Below, piece by piece: positions 33,275 to 44,407 of a stretch of 64,000 bases of DNA; the stretch's first letter is position 1; each line of letters begins with the position of its first letter. Position numbers and translations under genes: made by a program. Location of the stretch: the NCBI GenBank assembly GCA_010279815.1, contig QEOQ01000070.1:123444-187443 (forward strand). Direction: 5' to 3'. The DNA is from Brachionus plicatilis. Its lineage: Eukaryota > Rotifera > Eurotatoria > Ploima > Brachionidae. The notes under the pieces are model-generated. The model had not been told where the DNA came from. It did not search any database and saw only the letters and a program-made list of their open reading frames with translations.

Positions 33275-33469
33275 TTATTTAGAGGTACGGTACACGCTGC
33301 TTCTGGGAAATCTTGGATTAGATTGATATCTGAACTCTTCGCCATACCATTTCGTTTCATTTCGATACATTTCGTCTGAATTGTGATCGTTTATTTTAAC
33401 ATTAAAGTTTAATATCGACGAATTTGACTGAGCAATGTCATTATTTTCGTCAAAATTAGGTAACGGCAT
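33275..33469 (-). CDS. Small ORF, unidentified
   Basis: A 64-codon reverse-strand frame with non-repetitive, polar composition (MPLPNFDENNDIAQSNSS; WYGEEFRYQSNPRFPRSS). It stands out from the neighbouring AT-rich sequence, but I recognise no family and see no signal peptide, membrane segment or splice partner. It could be a small gene, an exon or a decayed coding fragment. Confidence 0.3.
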   Translation of the reverse strand: MPLPNFDENNDIAQSNSSILNFNVKINDHNSDEMYRNETKWYGEEFRYQSNPRFPRSSVYRTSK

Positions 33470-33579
33470 TTTAATTTTTTTATTATTATTAGAATAGAAT
33501 TCTCCAAAAAAAGCATTTGACTTTTATACAAAATATATGACATCTTTATTTTTGTACTTGACACATTAATTTAAATATT

Positions 33580-33635
33580 ATTTTTATTTATTTATTTGTT
33601 TTCTGTACCGAGCTAAAGCTCCTTCAGAATAAGTT
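33580..33635 (-). repeat. Solo LINE 3' tail, reverse orientation
   Basis: The reverse complement reads CTGAAGGAGCTTTAGCTCGG then TACAGAAAACAAATAAATAA, the same tail as at 8.4 and 15.55 kb. Confidence 0.8.
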
Positions 33636-34414
33636 AAAAAGTAGAATAAAAAAAATAAATAAAAATAAAATAAAATAAAATAAAAATAAAATTAAAGTTA
33701 ATAAAATGAGATAAAAAAAAAGAATCAAAATAAAGTAAATAAGCTATAAAAATGAAAGTTGAAAAGACATAAATTGGAAAAGATTGTTACATGTGGCACA
33801 TGTTTAAATAGTTCAAGTTTCAGGAAAAAAAGAAGAAATAGCAAGGTCGCAATTACACAATGGAGTTGGGTATTCAATATATCTTGATTCGAAACCTTCT
33901 TTGTATTCCTTCACCAGTCTTTTAACTAATGGAATAGAATGACTCAGTCCTGTCCCAACATATCTCATTCAATTCAAAAAGCCGATTCGAGACTGTTAGT
34001 AATTTTAGTTTATTAAAAGCCTCATGATGCACGATGTTGGAGGTAGTATCATATTTTAACTTAAGAATATATGACTTTTTTAGTCATTATATGACAATTA
34101 ATATAATATTTGACAATTAATTATCTATTAGACAATTAATTTTTTATTAGACTTAAAATTTATTTGACAATTCTTTTTTTATTTGACTGTTTAATATTAT
34201 TCCTCTTTTAAATATGCTAATTTGAACTAGCTATTTTATTGTCTGCGATTTTAATACAGAGCCTTTTTACATTGAGTGACCAAAAAAAAAGTTTTACCAC
34301 ACAAAAATTTTGACACTCTGATGTCTGAAGCGGCTGTAATGACTTGTAATAAAAAAAAAGCATTTAGTGTGCTAAGACAAATTGATCAATGCCACTTGAC
34401 GCAATTAATTATGC
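33636..34414. other. AT-rich 5' flank of cyclin E
   Basis: Contains AAAATAAAAT-type simple repeats (33650-33720) and TATTTGACAATTAATT-like words (34090-34200). A 46-codon frame starts at the ATG at 34321 but does not join the cyclin frame in phase. No clear promoter motif seen. Confidence 0.4.
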
Positions 34415-36000
34415 ATGACCGACGCCGCCCACACTTTTTTCTTAAATTTTGTTAAAACAAAAAAAATTGACCTAAATAAAAAAATTCTTTTGTTTGTTCA
34501 AAAGTTAAACTTGGACGTCGATCAAACAAATATAGTGGCTGCCAAAAAATCATCCTACTTCAATTTGACACCGGCGTCGTCAGTGACCAGCCTGGTGGAC
34601 CTGAACGACGAGCAGCACTTGGCCGAGCCGAGGCCGAAGCGGCGGCCGGCCAAAAAGCGCGCCCTCAAGCCAAAAAAGAGCCTCAAAGAAAAAGAGAACA
34701 TCTCAGCGGGCGCCAGACTCCAAAAGAGCAAGCTTCTCGACGCGGACACAGCAGCGCCCCAGTCCAAAAAAAGCCTCGCCCAGTCCCAGCTGCTCAACGA
34801 CCTCAACTTGTTCTACAAAAACTACGATCAGCTTAGGGCCAAGAGTGTGCGCGCCAAACAAACGCCCTTTCCCAGCCTCACATGGACAGACAAGTTCGAG
34901 TTTTTCGAGTGCATGCGCTCCTCGGAAATCAAGTACCGCAAAAATGCCCACTATCTACAGAGACACAAGTCGATCGAGGCGCAGATGCGCGCCATCCTAA
35001 TCGACTGGCTCATCGAGATCAGCTACGCGTACCGACTGCACCGCGAGACCCTCCACTTGGCCATCGAATACTTGGACAGGTTCATGAGCATGTCCCAAGT
35101 GGAGATGAGAGTCGACCGGCTGCAGCTAATCGGCCTCACCTCTCTCTACTTGGCAGCCAAAAACGAAGAGATCTATCCGCCCAAAATGAGCGATTTTTGC
35201 TCGCACATGGAAAGCTATTCGTGCGACGACAACGAGCAGCTAATGAAAAAATTCGAAATAGCCATGCTCAAGACTCTGGAGTGGAACATTTCGCCAGTCA
35301 CTGCCAACACCTGGCTCCAGACCTACATTCAACTTTTATGCGCTAACTTCAAGCATCTGGTGCTCGGCGCGGACCCAAGCGAGTCGGGCCCGTGCGGCAC
35401 CGAATTGGTCGTGCCGGTCACTTTTTACAAAAATTCAGACAAAAAATCGGGCACCATCAATAACAAAGTTGGCGATTTCTATCTGGACACGTTCATGAAA
35501 TCCATTGCTCTGGTCGATTTGTGTCTGTTTGACTTGGAGGCTCTTGAGTTCGAGTATTCGGCGGTGTCCGCCTCGGCTCTCTATTATGTGCTGAGGGCGC
35601 GTGGTCTGGCCAAAATTGAGCTGGTGCTCGAACGGGTCACTGGCTACACGCTAGAAGAGCTGGACGAGTGCATCAAATGGATGCGGGCCTATTTTGAGGT
35701 GTGCCAGGAGATGTTGTTCGCACAGGACTTGTGTCAGGTTAAAAAATTCGGCTCGATTGAGCCCTCTGATTGGCACAATGTTCAATTGTATCATCAGTAT
35801 TTGGACTTGCTGGTAAATTGAGAAGGAAATTGAAAAAAAAATTTTTTTTTTAAATTTTTTATTTTTATTAGAAGGAAGCACAGTCGAGAAAATTCAAGGC
35901 CCGATGTGAATACAATGTGATGCTGACTCCGCCCGAATCGGTCAAAAAATTTACCAACTCTGATTCCAAGGATGCTAGTTTGGACTCGGCAAATGAGTAG
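34415..36000 (+). CDS. CCNE: Cyclin E (G1/S cyclin)
   Basis: Cyclin E binds and activates CDK2 at G1/S, in the nucleus. Exon 1 is 34415-35812 (466 codons), intron 35813-35871 (59 nt, GT..AG), exon 2 35872-36000; total 508 residues. Features: basic nuclear-localisation-like stretch (PRPKRRPAKKRALKPKK, about 72-88); cyclin box from about 172 with MRAILIDWLIEI (191-202), HRETLHLAIEYLDRFM and EEIYPPKM (251-258); second fold with TLEWNISPVTANTWLQTY and a YSAVSASALYY segment. EEIYPPK and the LEW.ISP.T..WL run favour cyclin E over A or B. Exon 2 carries LTPPES with Thr485 and Ser489, matching the cyclin E Fbw7/Cdc4 phosphodegron (L-T-P-P-x-S). An in-frame AT-rich segment, 34451-34504, could be a further 54-nt intron. 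The exons are GC-rich for this window. Confidence 0.93.
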
Positions 36001-36204
36001 AAGTAGTAGAAAAATAATATTCCTGGTGACTATTGTGTCTGTTTAAATGTTTTTTGATATTTTTTTTTTTTTTCTAAAGAAGGATTTGTATATTTTGAAT
36101 TATTCTGTTGATTTATTTTGATCTCTTGTTATTTTTTGATTTTAGCTCATGTTAATTGTTATCTTCTCTTTAATAAAAAGCACGACATTTTTTACCATTT
36201 TTTT
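35971..36204. repeat. Direct repeat, left copy (cyclin E end and 3' flank)
   Basis: This 234-bp segment spans the last ten codons of cyclin E and its 3' flank, including AATAAA at 36172-36177. It is nearly identical to 37671-37906. The two copies bracket a LINE. In the right copy the stop codon position reads GAGGAG instead of GAGTAG. Confidence 0.95.
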
Positions 36205-36217
36205 GGCCAATTTTTAC

Positions 36218-37660
36218 ATGTCGAGATTTTTATTTATTTATTTGTTGAAAAATTAGACTACGTCCCATGGACGATTTAAAATAAAAAAAAAAATATATAA
36301 AAATTATTATAAATTAAAAAAAGAAAGAAAACTTAAGTTACTTGTTCACCAAGAACTTTGTATAAAATATTTTTATAGAAAGAGGAGTTCAGTTCATCCT
36401 TAGAAATCAAACGACAAAGATTAATTATTTTCCTAACTAATTCTTCTTTATTGATATTATTCAATTTAATATCAAAATGCTCATTTAGCCTCAACAAACA
36501 GTCTTTAAAATTTAGAGCTTCCAAGTTACCAACTATCTCTGTTGTTTCTCTTAACTGGTTAATGAAAGAATTCTGCGGACATTTATTGCTGGTATAGTAG
36601 TTCTTGAGATAATCGAAAACAACTTTGACTTTTTCTAGACTTTTAACTTGTTGAAAAAATAGTATTTTATACTTTAAGTAAAGCTTACTAATTTTATTAA
36701 CCCTTAGAGCATTTAATAGGAGAGTGTTTCTTGCAAACTTGGATAGACCAAGATTTCTTTTAATCAGACAAGCTTGAGATTTATCATACCCGCTCAATTT
36801 TGTTTTTTTAATAAAGCATATTTCTAAGCCATAGCTCATGATTGGTTGACAGTAAATATTAGAGATTTTAGCTAGAACTATAGGATTCAACCCATATGCC
36901 CTACATCCTATTCCCCTTAATAAATATAAAGCCCTCTGAACTTTATTGACTTTTTCATCCCAGTACTTATTTAAGAAATTTTGGTTACCAATCGGAAGAC
37001 CAAGATATGTTAAGTTAGAGACTCTTTCAAGAATGCTCCCATTTAAAAAGAAATCCCTTTTTACATTCAATTTGTTTCCTTGGTGTTCTGAACAATATAT
37101 TACAGATTTTTTCGCGTTAAAATTTATTTTCCATTGAGTTCCAAACAGGCTACATTTATCTAGAAGGAGCTTTAAATGGAATCTTGTTGGACTAATAAGA
37201 ACAATATCATCACAGTACGCAATTATAGATAAATTATGAGGACCTATTCTGCATCCAATTTTGAGACTATCGCAAGTATCTAAAAGCTCATTTATGTAAA
37301 AATTGAATAAATAAGTTGATAAAATCCCCCCTTGCTTTACTCCATCAGTAATGGTAAAAGGATTTGATTTCCTATCATTAAATTTAACGACAACTTTTGA
37401 TGCTTCATAATAATTATACAATGTTCTCCAAAACATTTCAGGTATTTCTTTTTTTAGCTTATAAAACAAGCCTTTCCTCCACAGTCTGTCGAAAGCCTTC
37501 TGGGCATCTAAACTGGCCATGTAAACATTCGTTTTGTTTACGTTATAATATTGGATATTTTCATTAACTAGAAAATACGCGTGTTTACACGAGTACTGGT
37601 TTTTATAGCCAAATTGATTTTTGTGAATTTTTCTTCAAATGTCTATATTTTGTAATATTA
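36218..37660 (-). mobile_element. 5'-truncated LINE inside a 235-bp direct repeat
   Basis: A reverse-strand non-LTR element with an RT frame (called separately) and a 3' end at about 36220-36250, reading CAACAAATAAATAAATAAAA on the reverse strand. Upstream of the first ATG the frame continues into QFGYKNQYSCKHAYF and VNKTNVYMAS (to about 37635), which are true RT residues before a stop, so the 5' truncation lies there. It sits between two near-identical copies of the cyclin E 3' flank (35971-36204, 37671-37906). Confidence 0.88.
36333..37635 (-). CDS. LINE reverse transcriptase (partial ORF)
   Basis: From the ATG at 37520 the frame gives 395 residues, and it is open upstream to about 37635. 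RT motifs: SLDAQKAFDRLWRKGLFYKL with the first catalytic Asp, GVKQGGILSTYLFNFYINELL, and AYCDDIVLISP with the YCDD box at 102-105, where Y-A-D-D is more usual. A thumb follows with VSNLTYLGLPIG, then a connection region with CRAYGLNP and QPIMSYGLEICF. The clade differs from the VPQGS-type LINEs at 21 and 39 kb. No endonuclease part remains, so it is not autonomous. Confidence 0.88.
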
Positions 37661-37670
37661 TATACTCTAG

Positions 37671-37906
37671 AATGTTAGTTTGAACTCGGCAAATGAGGAG
37701 AAGTAGTAGAAAAATAATATTCCTGGTGACTATTGTGTCTGTTTAAATGTTTTTTGATATTTTTTTTTTTTTTTCTAAAGAAGGATTTGTATATTTTGAA
37801 TTATTCTGTTGATTTATTTTGATCTCTTGTTATTTTTTGATTTTAGCTCATGTTAATTGTTATCTTCTCTTTAATAAAAAGCACGACATTTTTTACCATT
37901 TTTTTT
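37671..37906. repeat. Direct repeat, right copy (cyclin E 3' flank)
   Basis: Near-identical to 35971-36204 apart from a few substitutions and one or two extra T residues in a poly-T run. It has no cyclin gene upstream of it, so it is the duplicate. Confidence 0.95.
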
Positions 37907-38667
37907 GCATTTCGGTAAATTTTTGTAAAAAAGGTGAAAAATAGTAAAACTTCAACAAAAAAAGGAAAAATGGGTTTTTTATTATTATATTTTTTTTTTA
38001 AACAAATTACGAAAATTAATTTTAATATGGCTCATAAAAATTTATCCACAAATTTAATAAAAATAAGGACAAAATCAATTCAAAAACACATTAATATGTA
38101 AAAACAATAACATTTTTATTTATTTGTAATAAATTTATTGTAAACAAGTTAGATGTTAATTGAACTTATATTGGAATAAATTGATTTAAATAAAACATAT
38201 TGATTAGTATTAAAATTAATTCAATACTCAATAGTTTATTTTCGACTCATGCTTTTTAATCAATAATTTGACTTATCCTGTATTTACTTATAATTATTAC
38301 AATTTAATATCTACGAACATATTCAATTTTTTTATTAAATACAAAAATTATTAAAAATCATATATAAGAATATGTCATATAGAAAATGTTTTTTCAATTT
38401 TTTTTTATTTTCTAAATCTACATTGCATGTAAAGCATAATATATTACAATTTATTAAATTAAATAAAAAATTTAGTTTTATATCTAAGGATAAACTTTTT
38501 GAATTGAAATGATATTTTTAATTGATCATCAACTTTAAGATGGCGATTTTTTTAATATTTTTTAATTAATCATTATATGTTTATTATTTTAATTGAAAAA
38601 AACAAATCTAATTTTTTATGAATGATCTTTAATTGATTTTTCTAAAATCTTTAATCTTTAAAATCTT
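37907..38667. other. AT-rich gene-free stretch
   Basis: I see no gene, repeat or RNA here. Confidence 0.4.
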
Positions 38668-41176
38668 TAAATCGTCTGCTCGACTTAGTGTTGGTCACCG
38701 ACCCAAACAGAGTATCGGAAGTTAAGATTGGCCCACCACTGGACGAAAGGTCGGTCAGAAGCCACTACAGCATACAATTCAAATTCTACTGGCCAACAGC
38801 GCGACCGCCGAGCTTCGATAGCAGAAAGTTTAACTGGAAGCATGGTGACTACGTCGCCATGAGCAAGCACTTCAACACAATTGACTGGCACTCAGCACTC
38901 AACAATCGACATACTCAAGACAGTTATACTTCGTTCCTCGGTATCTTTGGCGCGGCGGCGGACCTTTTCGTCAAAAGGCGTTTACCTCGGCCGGCTCAGG
39001 TGAAGCCTCCTTGGTGGAATCAGCAGATATCATCGCTTGTGCGTCGTAAGCGGCGCCTTTTCATCCGCAAACGCATCAAACGGGACGATGACCAATTGGC
39101 AAGAAACCATGCAGCATTGTGCCGACTAGTCAAATTCACGGTGAAGATGAACATTATTGAGTACGAAATGAAGCTTGCACAAGCAGCTAAAAGGAACCCT
39201 AAGCTCTTATACTCCTACATGAACCGTCGTTTTGCTTCAAAGGAAACTATAGCTGCCCTGACGGACCACGACGACCAGACCGTTACTGACCGGACCAGCA
39301 TTTGCAACAGGTTAAACATGTTTTTCTTCTCGGTCTTCGAGCCTCCAACTTCACGGGAAGACATTAGGCGAGCTAAAGATAATTTCATTAGGCGCTCTCA
39401 TGCCGATCCATGCTTTAGGATCAGTGAAGTCGTTACTCCTTGTAAAGTACAGGACAAGCTCATGAAATTGTGCAGTGACAAGTCCGCAGGAGTCGACCAA
39501 GTAGCAACGCACGCGCTTAAGATGTGTTCCAAGGAGCTTGCTGGACCACTCTCGCTTATTTACTCACAGTCAGCTCATCTACACTTCCCAACGAATGGAA
39601 GATTGCAAATGTATCGCCTATTTACAAAAGTGGAAGTAGATCCGCAGTTGGCAACTATCGCCCAGTCTCTCTTACCTCAGTCCCATGCAAGGTCTTGGAA
39701 TCACTCGTTAAGGACTACATCGTCAAACACCTGGACAAACACAATTTGATTACCAAGAAACAACATGGCTTTGTGGCACATAAGGCATGTGTGACCAACC
39801 TGCTTGAAACAGTTGACTACCTGACGGACTGCGCCAGTCGTAAAGAGCCTGTAGATATAATATACCTGGACTTCGAGAAGGCGTTCGACAAAGTATCACA
39901 CGAACTGCTCCTGGTCAAGCTAGCAGCGTACGGCATTCCGGATCTCATTGTTAGCTGGATTCGTAATTTCCTAAGCGGCCGAAGACAGAGAGTAGTCATA
40001 GGCGAAGCAGAATCGGATTGGGTACCAGTTACGAGCGGCGTTCCTCAGGGTTCGGTCATTGGCCCGCTTCTCTTCATCATTTATATCAATGATATGCCAG
40101 ACGTGTGTGGATCTGTTTGTAAGCTGTATGCTGATGACAGCAAGCTAATGAGCTCGGTACTACGTGTGGAGAACTCTAGGAGGCTGCAGTCTGACCTCAA
40201 CCGTCTTGCAGAATGGTCGGACACTTGGCGAACAAAATTCCACAAAAAGAAGTGTGTGGTCATGCATGTTGGGGACAACAACGATTGCTACGAATACATG
40301 CTAGGCGATTATACACTTCAAAAGACCACAAAAGAGCGAGACCTCGGAATCATTATCACAAATGACCTTAAGTGGACTGAGCAGTCCAAGAGAGCGGCGT
40401 CTAGAGCGACGATGATAGCGTGCCGAATCAAGCTAACCTTCTCGTATTTCTCATTGGACCTGGTGAACCTGCTCTACAAGTCGTTCGTACGGCCTCACTT
40501 AGAGTTTGCAGTCGGTGCCTGGAATCCTTTTCGGCGGGGTGACATTAAACTGCTTGAACAGGTGCAAAGGAGATTCTCAAAGCTAGTCCCTGAACTCAAA
40601 TCGAAACCCTATGTTGAAAGAAGAGAAGCTCTCGGTTGGATCACTCTAGAAGAACGGCGTAGTCGAGGTGACCTCATCCAGCTCCATAAGATTCAGCACG
40701 GCTACGACCACGTATGCTTTATCAACGGCGATCAAAGGCTGGTGTCTGATGGCCTCGACTGTCCAGCAGGGAACACCAGAACATGTCATCGTGCAATTGA
40801 GCGCCAGTTGGTTCGCAACTGCGAGGCACGCACCAACTTCTTCACGAACAGGACCGCAGGTGACTGGAATGCCCTAGATGCAGCGACCAGATGCGTAACT
40901 AACACCAACACATTTAAAAATAGAATTGACAAACTACTTTATTTTTTATAATACTCTTTTTGTTACCATTAAGACTAAATTTTTCTAAAAATAGGATATT
41001 AGAAAATATGTAAAACAAAATTTATTTATAAAATTTGTAAAAATAAGCTATCTAAAAATAGCTTATTTAAAAAAAGAAAAAAAAGGCAAGTGGCTGTTAT
41101 ATTGGGGCGTCTAAGTGCGCCACTACTTGGAGACCCAAGTTTCCCACAGCATTTATACTACTACTACTACTACTAA
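38668..41176 (+). mobile_element. 5'-truncated LINE (same group as 21 kb), one frameshift
   Basis: Starts abruptly at about 38670 inside the endonuclease end (LLDLVLVTDPNRV, equivalent to LDLILTDDPSRI of the 21-kb LINE). It carries an RT frame to 40951, a 3' UTR of about 200 bp, and ends with (CTA)n at 41158-41176. GC content is well above the flanks. It is a separate subfamily from the 21-kb LINE, with the same tail type. Confidence 0.9.
38673..40951 (+). pseudogene. LINE endonuclease-end/reverse transcriptase, frameshifted
   Basis: The first frame (through about 39575) gives the endonuclease end and linker up to CSKELAGPLSLIYSQS. The protein then continues one base out of step (SSSTLPNEWKIANVSPIYKSG) to 40951, consistent with a single-base deletion near 39570-39585. 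RT motifs in the second frame: GNYRPVSLTSVPCK, IIYLDFEKAFDKVSH, SGVPQGSVIGPLLF and LYADDSKL (YADD box), then FVRPHLEFAVGAW and RGDLIQLHK. Catalytic residues are present but the frameshift prevents a single product. Confidence 0.88.
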
Positions 41177-41785
41177 TTTAAATTCCATATTTAGGTATCC
41201 ATATTGTGGCTTTAAATGATATTTTAATACTAATTAATATATATTACGGCGAAACAAAGTTAAATTTTGTCTTGCAAAATTTCAAAATATAGATTAAGAT
41301 TTTAATTTACTTTAGATTTAATTCATATAATTATCTATTTAAGCAAAGATTAAAAAAATCAAGTTTCATAAAGTTAAGTCATTTTTTAGTAAAAAATTTT
41401 AAAAAATACCTTTTTTATTTAAATTAAAAACTAAAAATTTGATTTGAAATTTACATTTGATCATGAACTTCAATTTGCCAATTTGGTTATGATATTTAAA
41501 GATGAGATTATTAGTAAGGGATAAAAATGATCTACATTTTTTACGGTATATTCCTATAGAACTCGATGCGCTGATTTATAATATTTTGTTAAATAAATAA
41601 GTAAATATTATTTGTTAATATTAAATCATCATTTAATAAATTTTATTAGTTAAAAAAATTAAGAAATCAATTATATAAATAATTTGGTTTTGAAAAATTC
41701 AGTACAAAATGATAAAAAGAACAGAAAGAAATAATAAAAAATTGAAAAACTTTTTTTCTATAAGTTTAAAATTAGTTTCGTGATT
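41177..41785. other. AT-rich stretch
   Basis: No gene seen. GATCATGAACTTCAATTTGC at about 41459-41478 recurs almost exactly at about 15648-15667, a short shared fragment of unknown origin. Confidence 0.45.
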
Positions 41786-41792
41786 ACGACAT

Positions 41793-41944
41793 TGTGCAAC
41801 TTTCAAAGTTGCATCAGCTATCATGGTCTGCAAAAACTCTGCAAATTTGAAGATTCTAATTTTCAATATATTCGAGCGTAGTGCATTTTGCAGAGAATTT
41901 GCATTAGCATACTTTGACAGTTGATACAACTTTGAATATTGCAC
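41793..41944. mobile_element. Small MITE with TGCAA-rich inverted ends, copy 1
   Basis: The left end TGCAACTTTCAAAGTTGC..CA is mirrored by the right end ACAACTTTGAATATTGCA. The interior carries CTGCAAAAACTCTGCAAAT and GTGCATTTTGCAGAGAATTT. Copies of the interior appear at 62.1-62.2 kb and, cut by the window end, from 63882. Confidence 0.75.
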
Positions 41945-42999
41945 CATGTTGCATACACGGAACTATTTTTAAACTTTTAGAAAAAAATTTATTCAATTTT
42001 TTATTCTGTTCTATAGTAGTGAACTTCATATAACCAATAATTTTCAAAAAAAAAATTTAAGTAATTTTTACTAATTTTTTGACTGCTTTTTTAGTTACCT
42101 TACTCCTTTTATATTTCCTAAATTCATGTGGTATGCTTCAGCTGAAAAGGAATCCATAAATTCTTGACTATATGACTTTTCTCCCTTTAAACAGATTGTA
42201 AATCCTGGAATAATTCTTGTGAATTATTAAACAGCAACTGATGAAAAATTTTTTTGACATATAATTTTTTCAAGAAACAATTAATTAAAATTTATGCTGG
42301 TTAATTATTCATATTGACTATTAATAGTTAAAAGTTCTATTTAATTAAAAACAAATGGCATAAATAAAAATTATAAATAAAAAATATAAAAAAATTTTAA
42401 TTTCTTAGTTTAACTTTTATTAAGATTTTGATCAATTTTAAAACCCAAGAAACTTAATTCATTTACCAATTGCATATCATTTCCATATATATTAATATTG
42501 TCAGGAAATTTAGTTCTTTTAATCTTTTATATCTTAAATGGTAGTTGAAATTCTTCGTCAGGATGACTTCTTGTCGTGTCATCAGCAAAAATTACATAAA
42601 GTATCAAGGCTTAACTTAAATTATCTTGGATTTGAAATTAAATTCATAATATAAATTTTTCAATTTAAAAAAGAAATCACAAAAATTGGTGTAAGAGACC
42701 CAAAATTTATCTGTTCAACTACCATTTATCATATAGAAAATTATAATTAGGGCCAAAGAATTTAAGAATGCAACATTAAAATTCTGATTCTGATTTTAAA
42801 AATTAAAATAAAATAGAAAAAGAAAACTTAATCAAAAAAAATAAAAAAAAAAAATCACTAATCAGAATCAACATTTTTCAATCGGCAAATTTTCAAATTT
42901 GTTCTTAAATTCGGCGCCAATTAACAATCGAAAACAATTAATTTTTCATGAGCAAAAAAACTAAGAAATATACGCATTATTGTTTTGACAATATTTAAA
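41945..42999. other. AT-rich gene-free stretch
   Basis: I see no gene here; it forms the 5' flank of the membrane-protein gene at 43000. Confidence 0.4.
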
Positions 43000-43500
43000 A
43001 TGATTGATGAATTTTTTGGTTTTTTTAAAACTTGTGAGAATGAGCCACCTAGTTACTTCAATTCATTTTTTACGTCCGAAGTAAAAGAAGTTTGCCACTA
43101 TAAGCCTTTAAAAAAAGTACTAGAGCCCTTTATAGGCTATTTGGGGTTCTTATTGCAAATAATAATAATAATGATAGTGATTCGATTTTCTTTAAACATT
43201 TCAGTCGAAGTGTTCAATTCGGCTTTTATATGGCTCAAAAAACAGCAGGAAATAATCAAAAAAAAGCGATTAAAAATGAATCAGACAGATGAATTTTTTT
43301 CAGAAAATTCATCTCAAAATGCACCCGAGACTGAGTCCAGCAATTTAAAACCACATACTGATTCTTTGAAGTCAAAAGCTTCTGTTTACAGCCTCAAAAA
43401 CAATTCAAGTGAAATGGCTGAGGACATAATCAATGAATTGGATACCTATCTCGATAAGTTAAATGATGTGCCCACCACTTCTAAATCATCCATGTATTGA
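43000..43500 (+). CDS. Single-pass membrane protein, unidentified
   Basis: A 166-residue intact frame from the ATG at 43000. The N-terminal part has two cysteines (KTCENEPP, EVCHYKPL). A strong hydrophobic segment at about 44-63 (FIGYLGFLLQIIIIMIVIRF) is followed by an amphipathic stretch and a basic cluster (KKKRLK), then a polar Ser/Asn/Thr-rich tail ending TTSKSSMY. The positive charges after the membrane segment suggest an extracellular N-terminus and cytoplasmic tail, but there is no separate signal peptide. No family recognised. It converges on the methyltransferase gene, with about 110 bp between the stops. AATAAA-like words follow the stop. Confidence 0.65.
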   Translation: MIDEFFGFFKTCENEPPSYFNSFFTSEVKEVCHYKPLKKVLEPFIGYLGFLLQIIIIMIVIRFSLNISVEVFNSAFIWLKKQQEIIKKKRLKMNQTDEFFSENSSQNAPETESSNLKPHTDSLKSKASVYSLKNNSSEMAEDIINELDTYLDKLNDVPTTSKSSMY

Positions 43501-43614
43501 AATGTTTGTAAGCTGTTTTTGCTAATAAAATTTTTTTAATCGTTTATTTCTATTTTAAATGTAATCAATAAAACTAAAATTTTAATTAAATAAAATTGTG
43601 AAAAATTAAAAATT

Positions 43615-44407
43615 TTAAATTTTTTGAAAAACAAGTGCTCGACCATCTAAATTAACAAGCTCATTTTTGATGTAATTTCTGAATGAAAAATTGGTAATTA
43701 ATTTCAATTTTTTTTCCTCTTCCAATTTTGTGAACAGCTTTTCGTTAGTTTGTTGGCTTTTAAGGTAGAAAGAATCACGATCAACAATAATGCCGTATCC
43801 TCCTGATTTCATCATTCTTAAAAACTCTTCAATTGATTCAAATTTGATTAGTCCATCATCGTCCATTGAAGCACAACAAAGAACATGGTCGTAAAATTCT
43901 GAGAAAAATAAAGTCTTCTAATTTTAAATTTTTGAAAATTTACCATCTGGTACAGAAGTCTTTTTGTCTGCGTATATGCCTTCATAGTAATAATTGTGGT
44001 ATAGATTTTTTTCTTTGGCTTTGTCCAGCATTCCAGCGCTCGGATCAAGTCCGTCCATGTTGGTAAACCCTTTGAGTTGAAAAATTAACATCTTTTTTGT
44101 TCATAAAGAAATTATTAGTATACCAAATCTTTTCAGGGCGATCGCAACCAGACCGGTTCCGGCCGCGATGTCCAATATTCTTGCGTTTTTATCATCTATA
44201 AAAACATTCACCAAATGAGCTACAACATCACATGCTCTTCTGTTAATAAGAACAATTTCCTTCGAATTTATTTTTTACTTTATTTCTTAGTTTTTAAATA
44301 GAAAACAAAATTACTTCATCATAGTGATTTGCTCTGGAATCGTAATCAGGATTGTAAATGTCATGGGTGATATTTTTTGCTATTTCTTGGTTCGACAAAT
44401 CGATCAT
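43615..44407 (-). CDS. METTL27: SAM-dependent methyltransferase, METTL27-like, four exons
   Basis: A class I methyltransferase using S-adenosylmethionine; the substrate of this family is not established to my knowledge. Exons on the reverse strand: 44407-44315, 44259-44124, 44069-43944 and 43898-43615. The introns of 55, 54 and 45 nt are all GT..AG and the phases join to a 212-residue protein. The N-terminal IYNPDYDSRANHYDE matches the Y-D-x-W/D-A-x-x-Y-D-E start of METTL27/WBSCR27 proteins. Motif I is ILDIAAGTGLVA in exon 2. MDGLDPSAGMLDKAKEK (acidic loop and motif II region) is in exon 3, and FYDHVLCCASM then SGGYGIIVDRDSF are in exon 4. Length agrees with the family. The individual exons are too short to look like genes alone; the splicing is what makes the call. 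Confidence 0.8.

Noticed and set aside
34321..34458. 46-codon frame upstream of cyclin E as an extra first exon
   Set aside because: Its end does not join the cyclin frame in phase through the available GT..AG pairs.
34555..35346. Frames of 80-154 codons overlapping cyclin E in other frames
   Set aside because: Shadow frames of a GC-rich exon; no family similarity.
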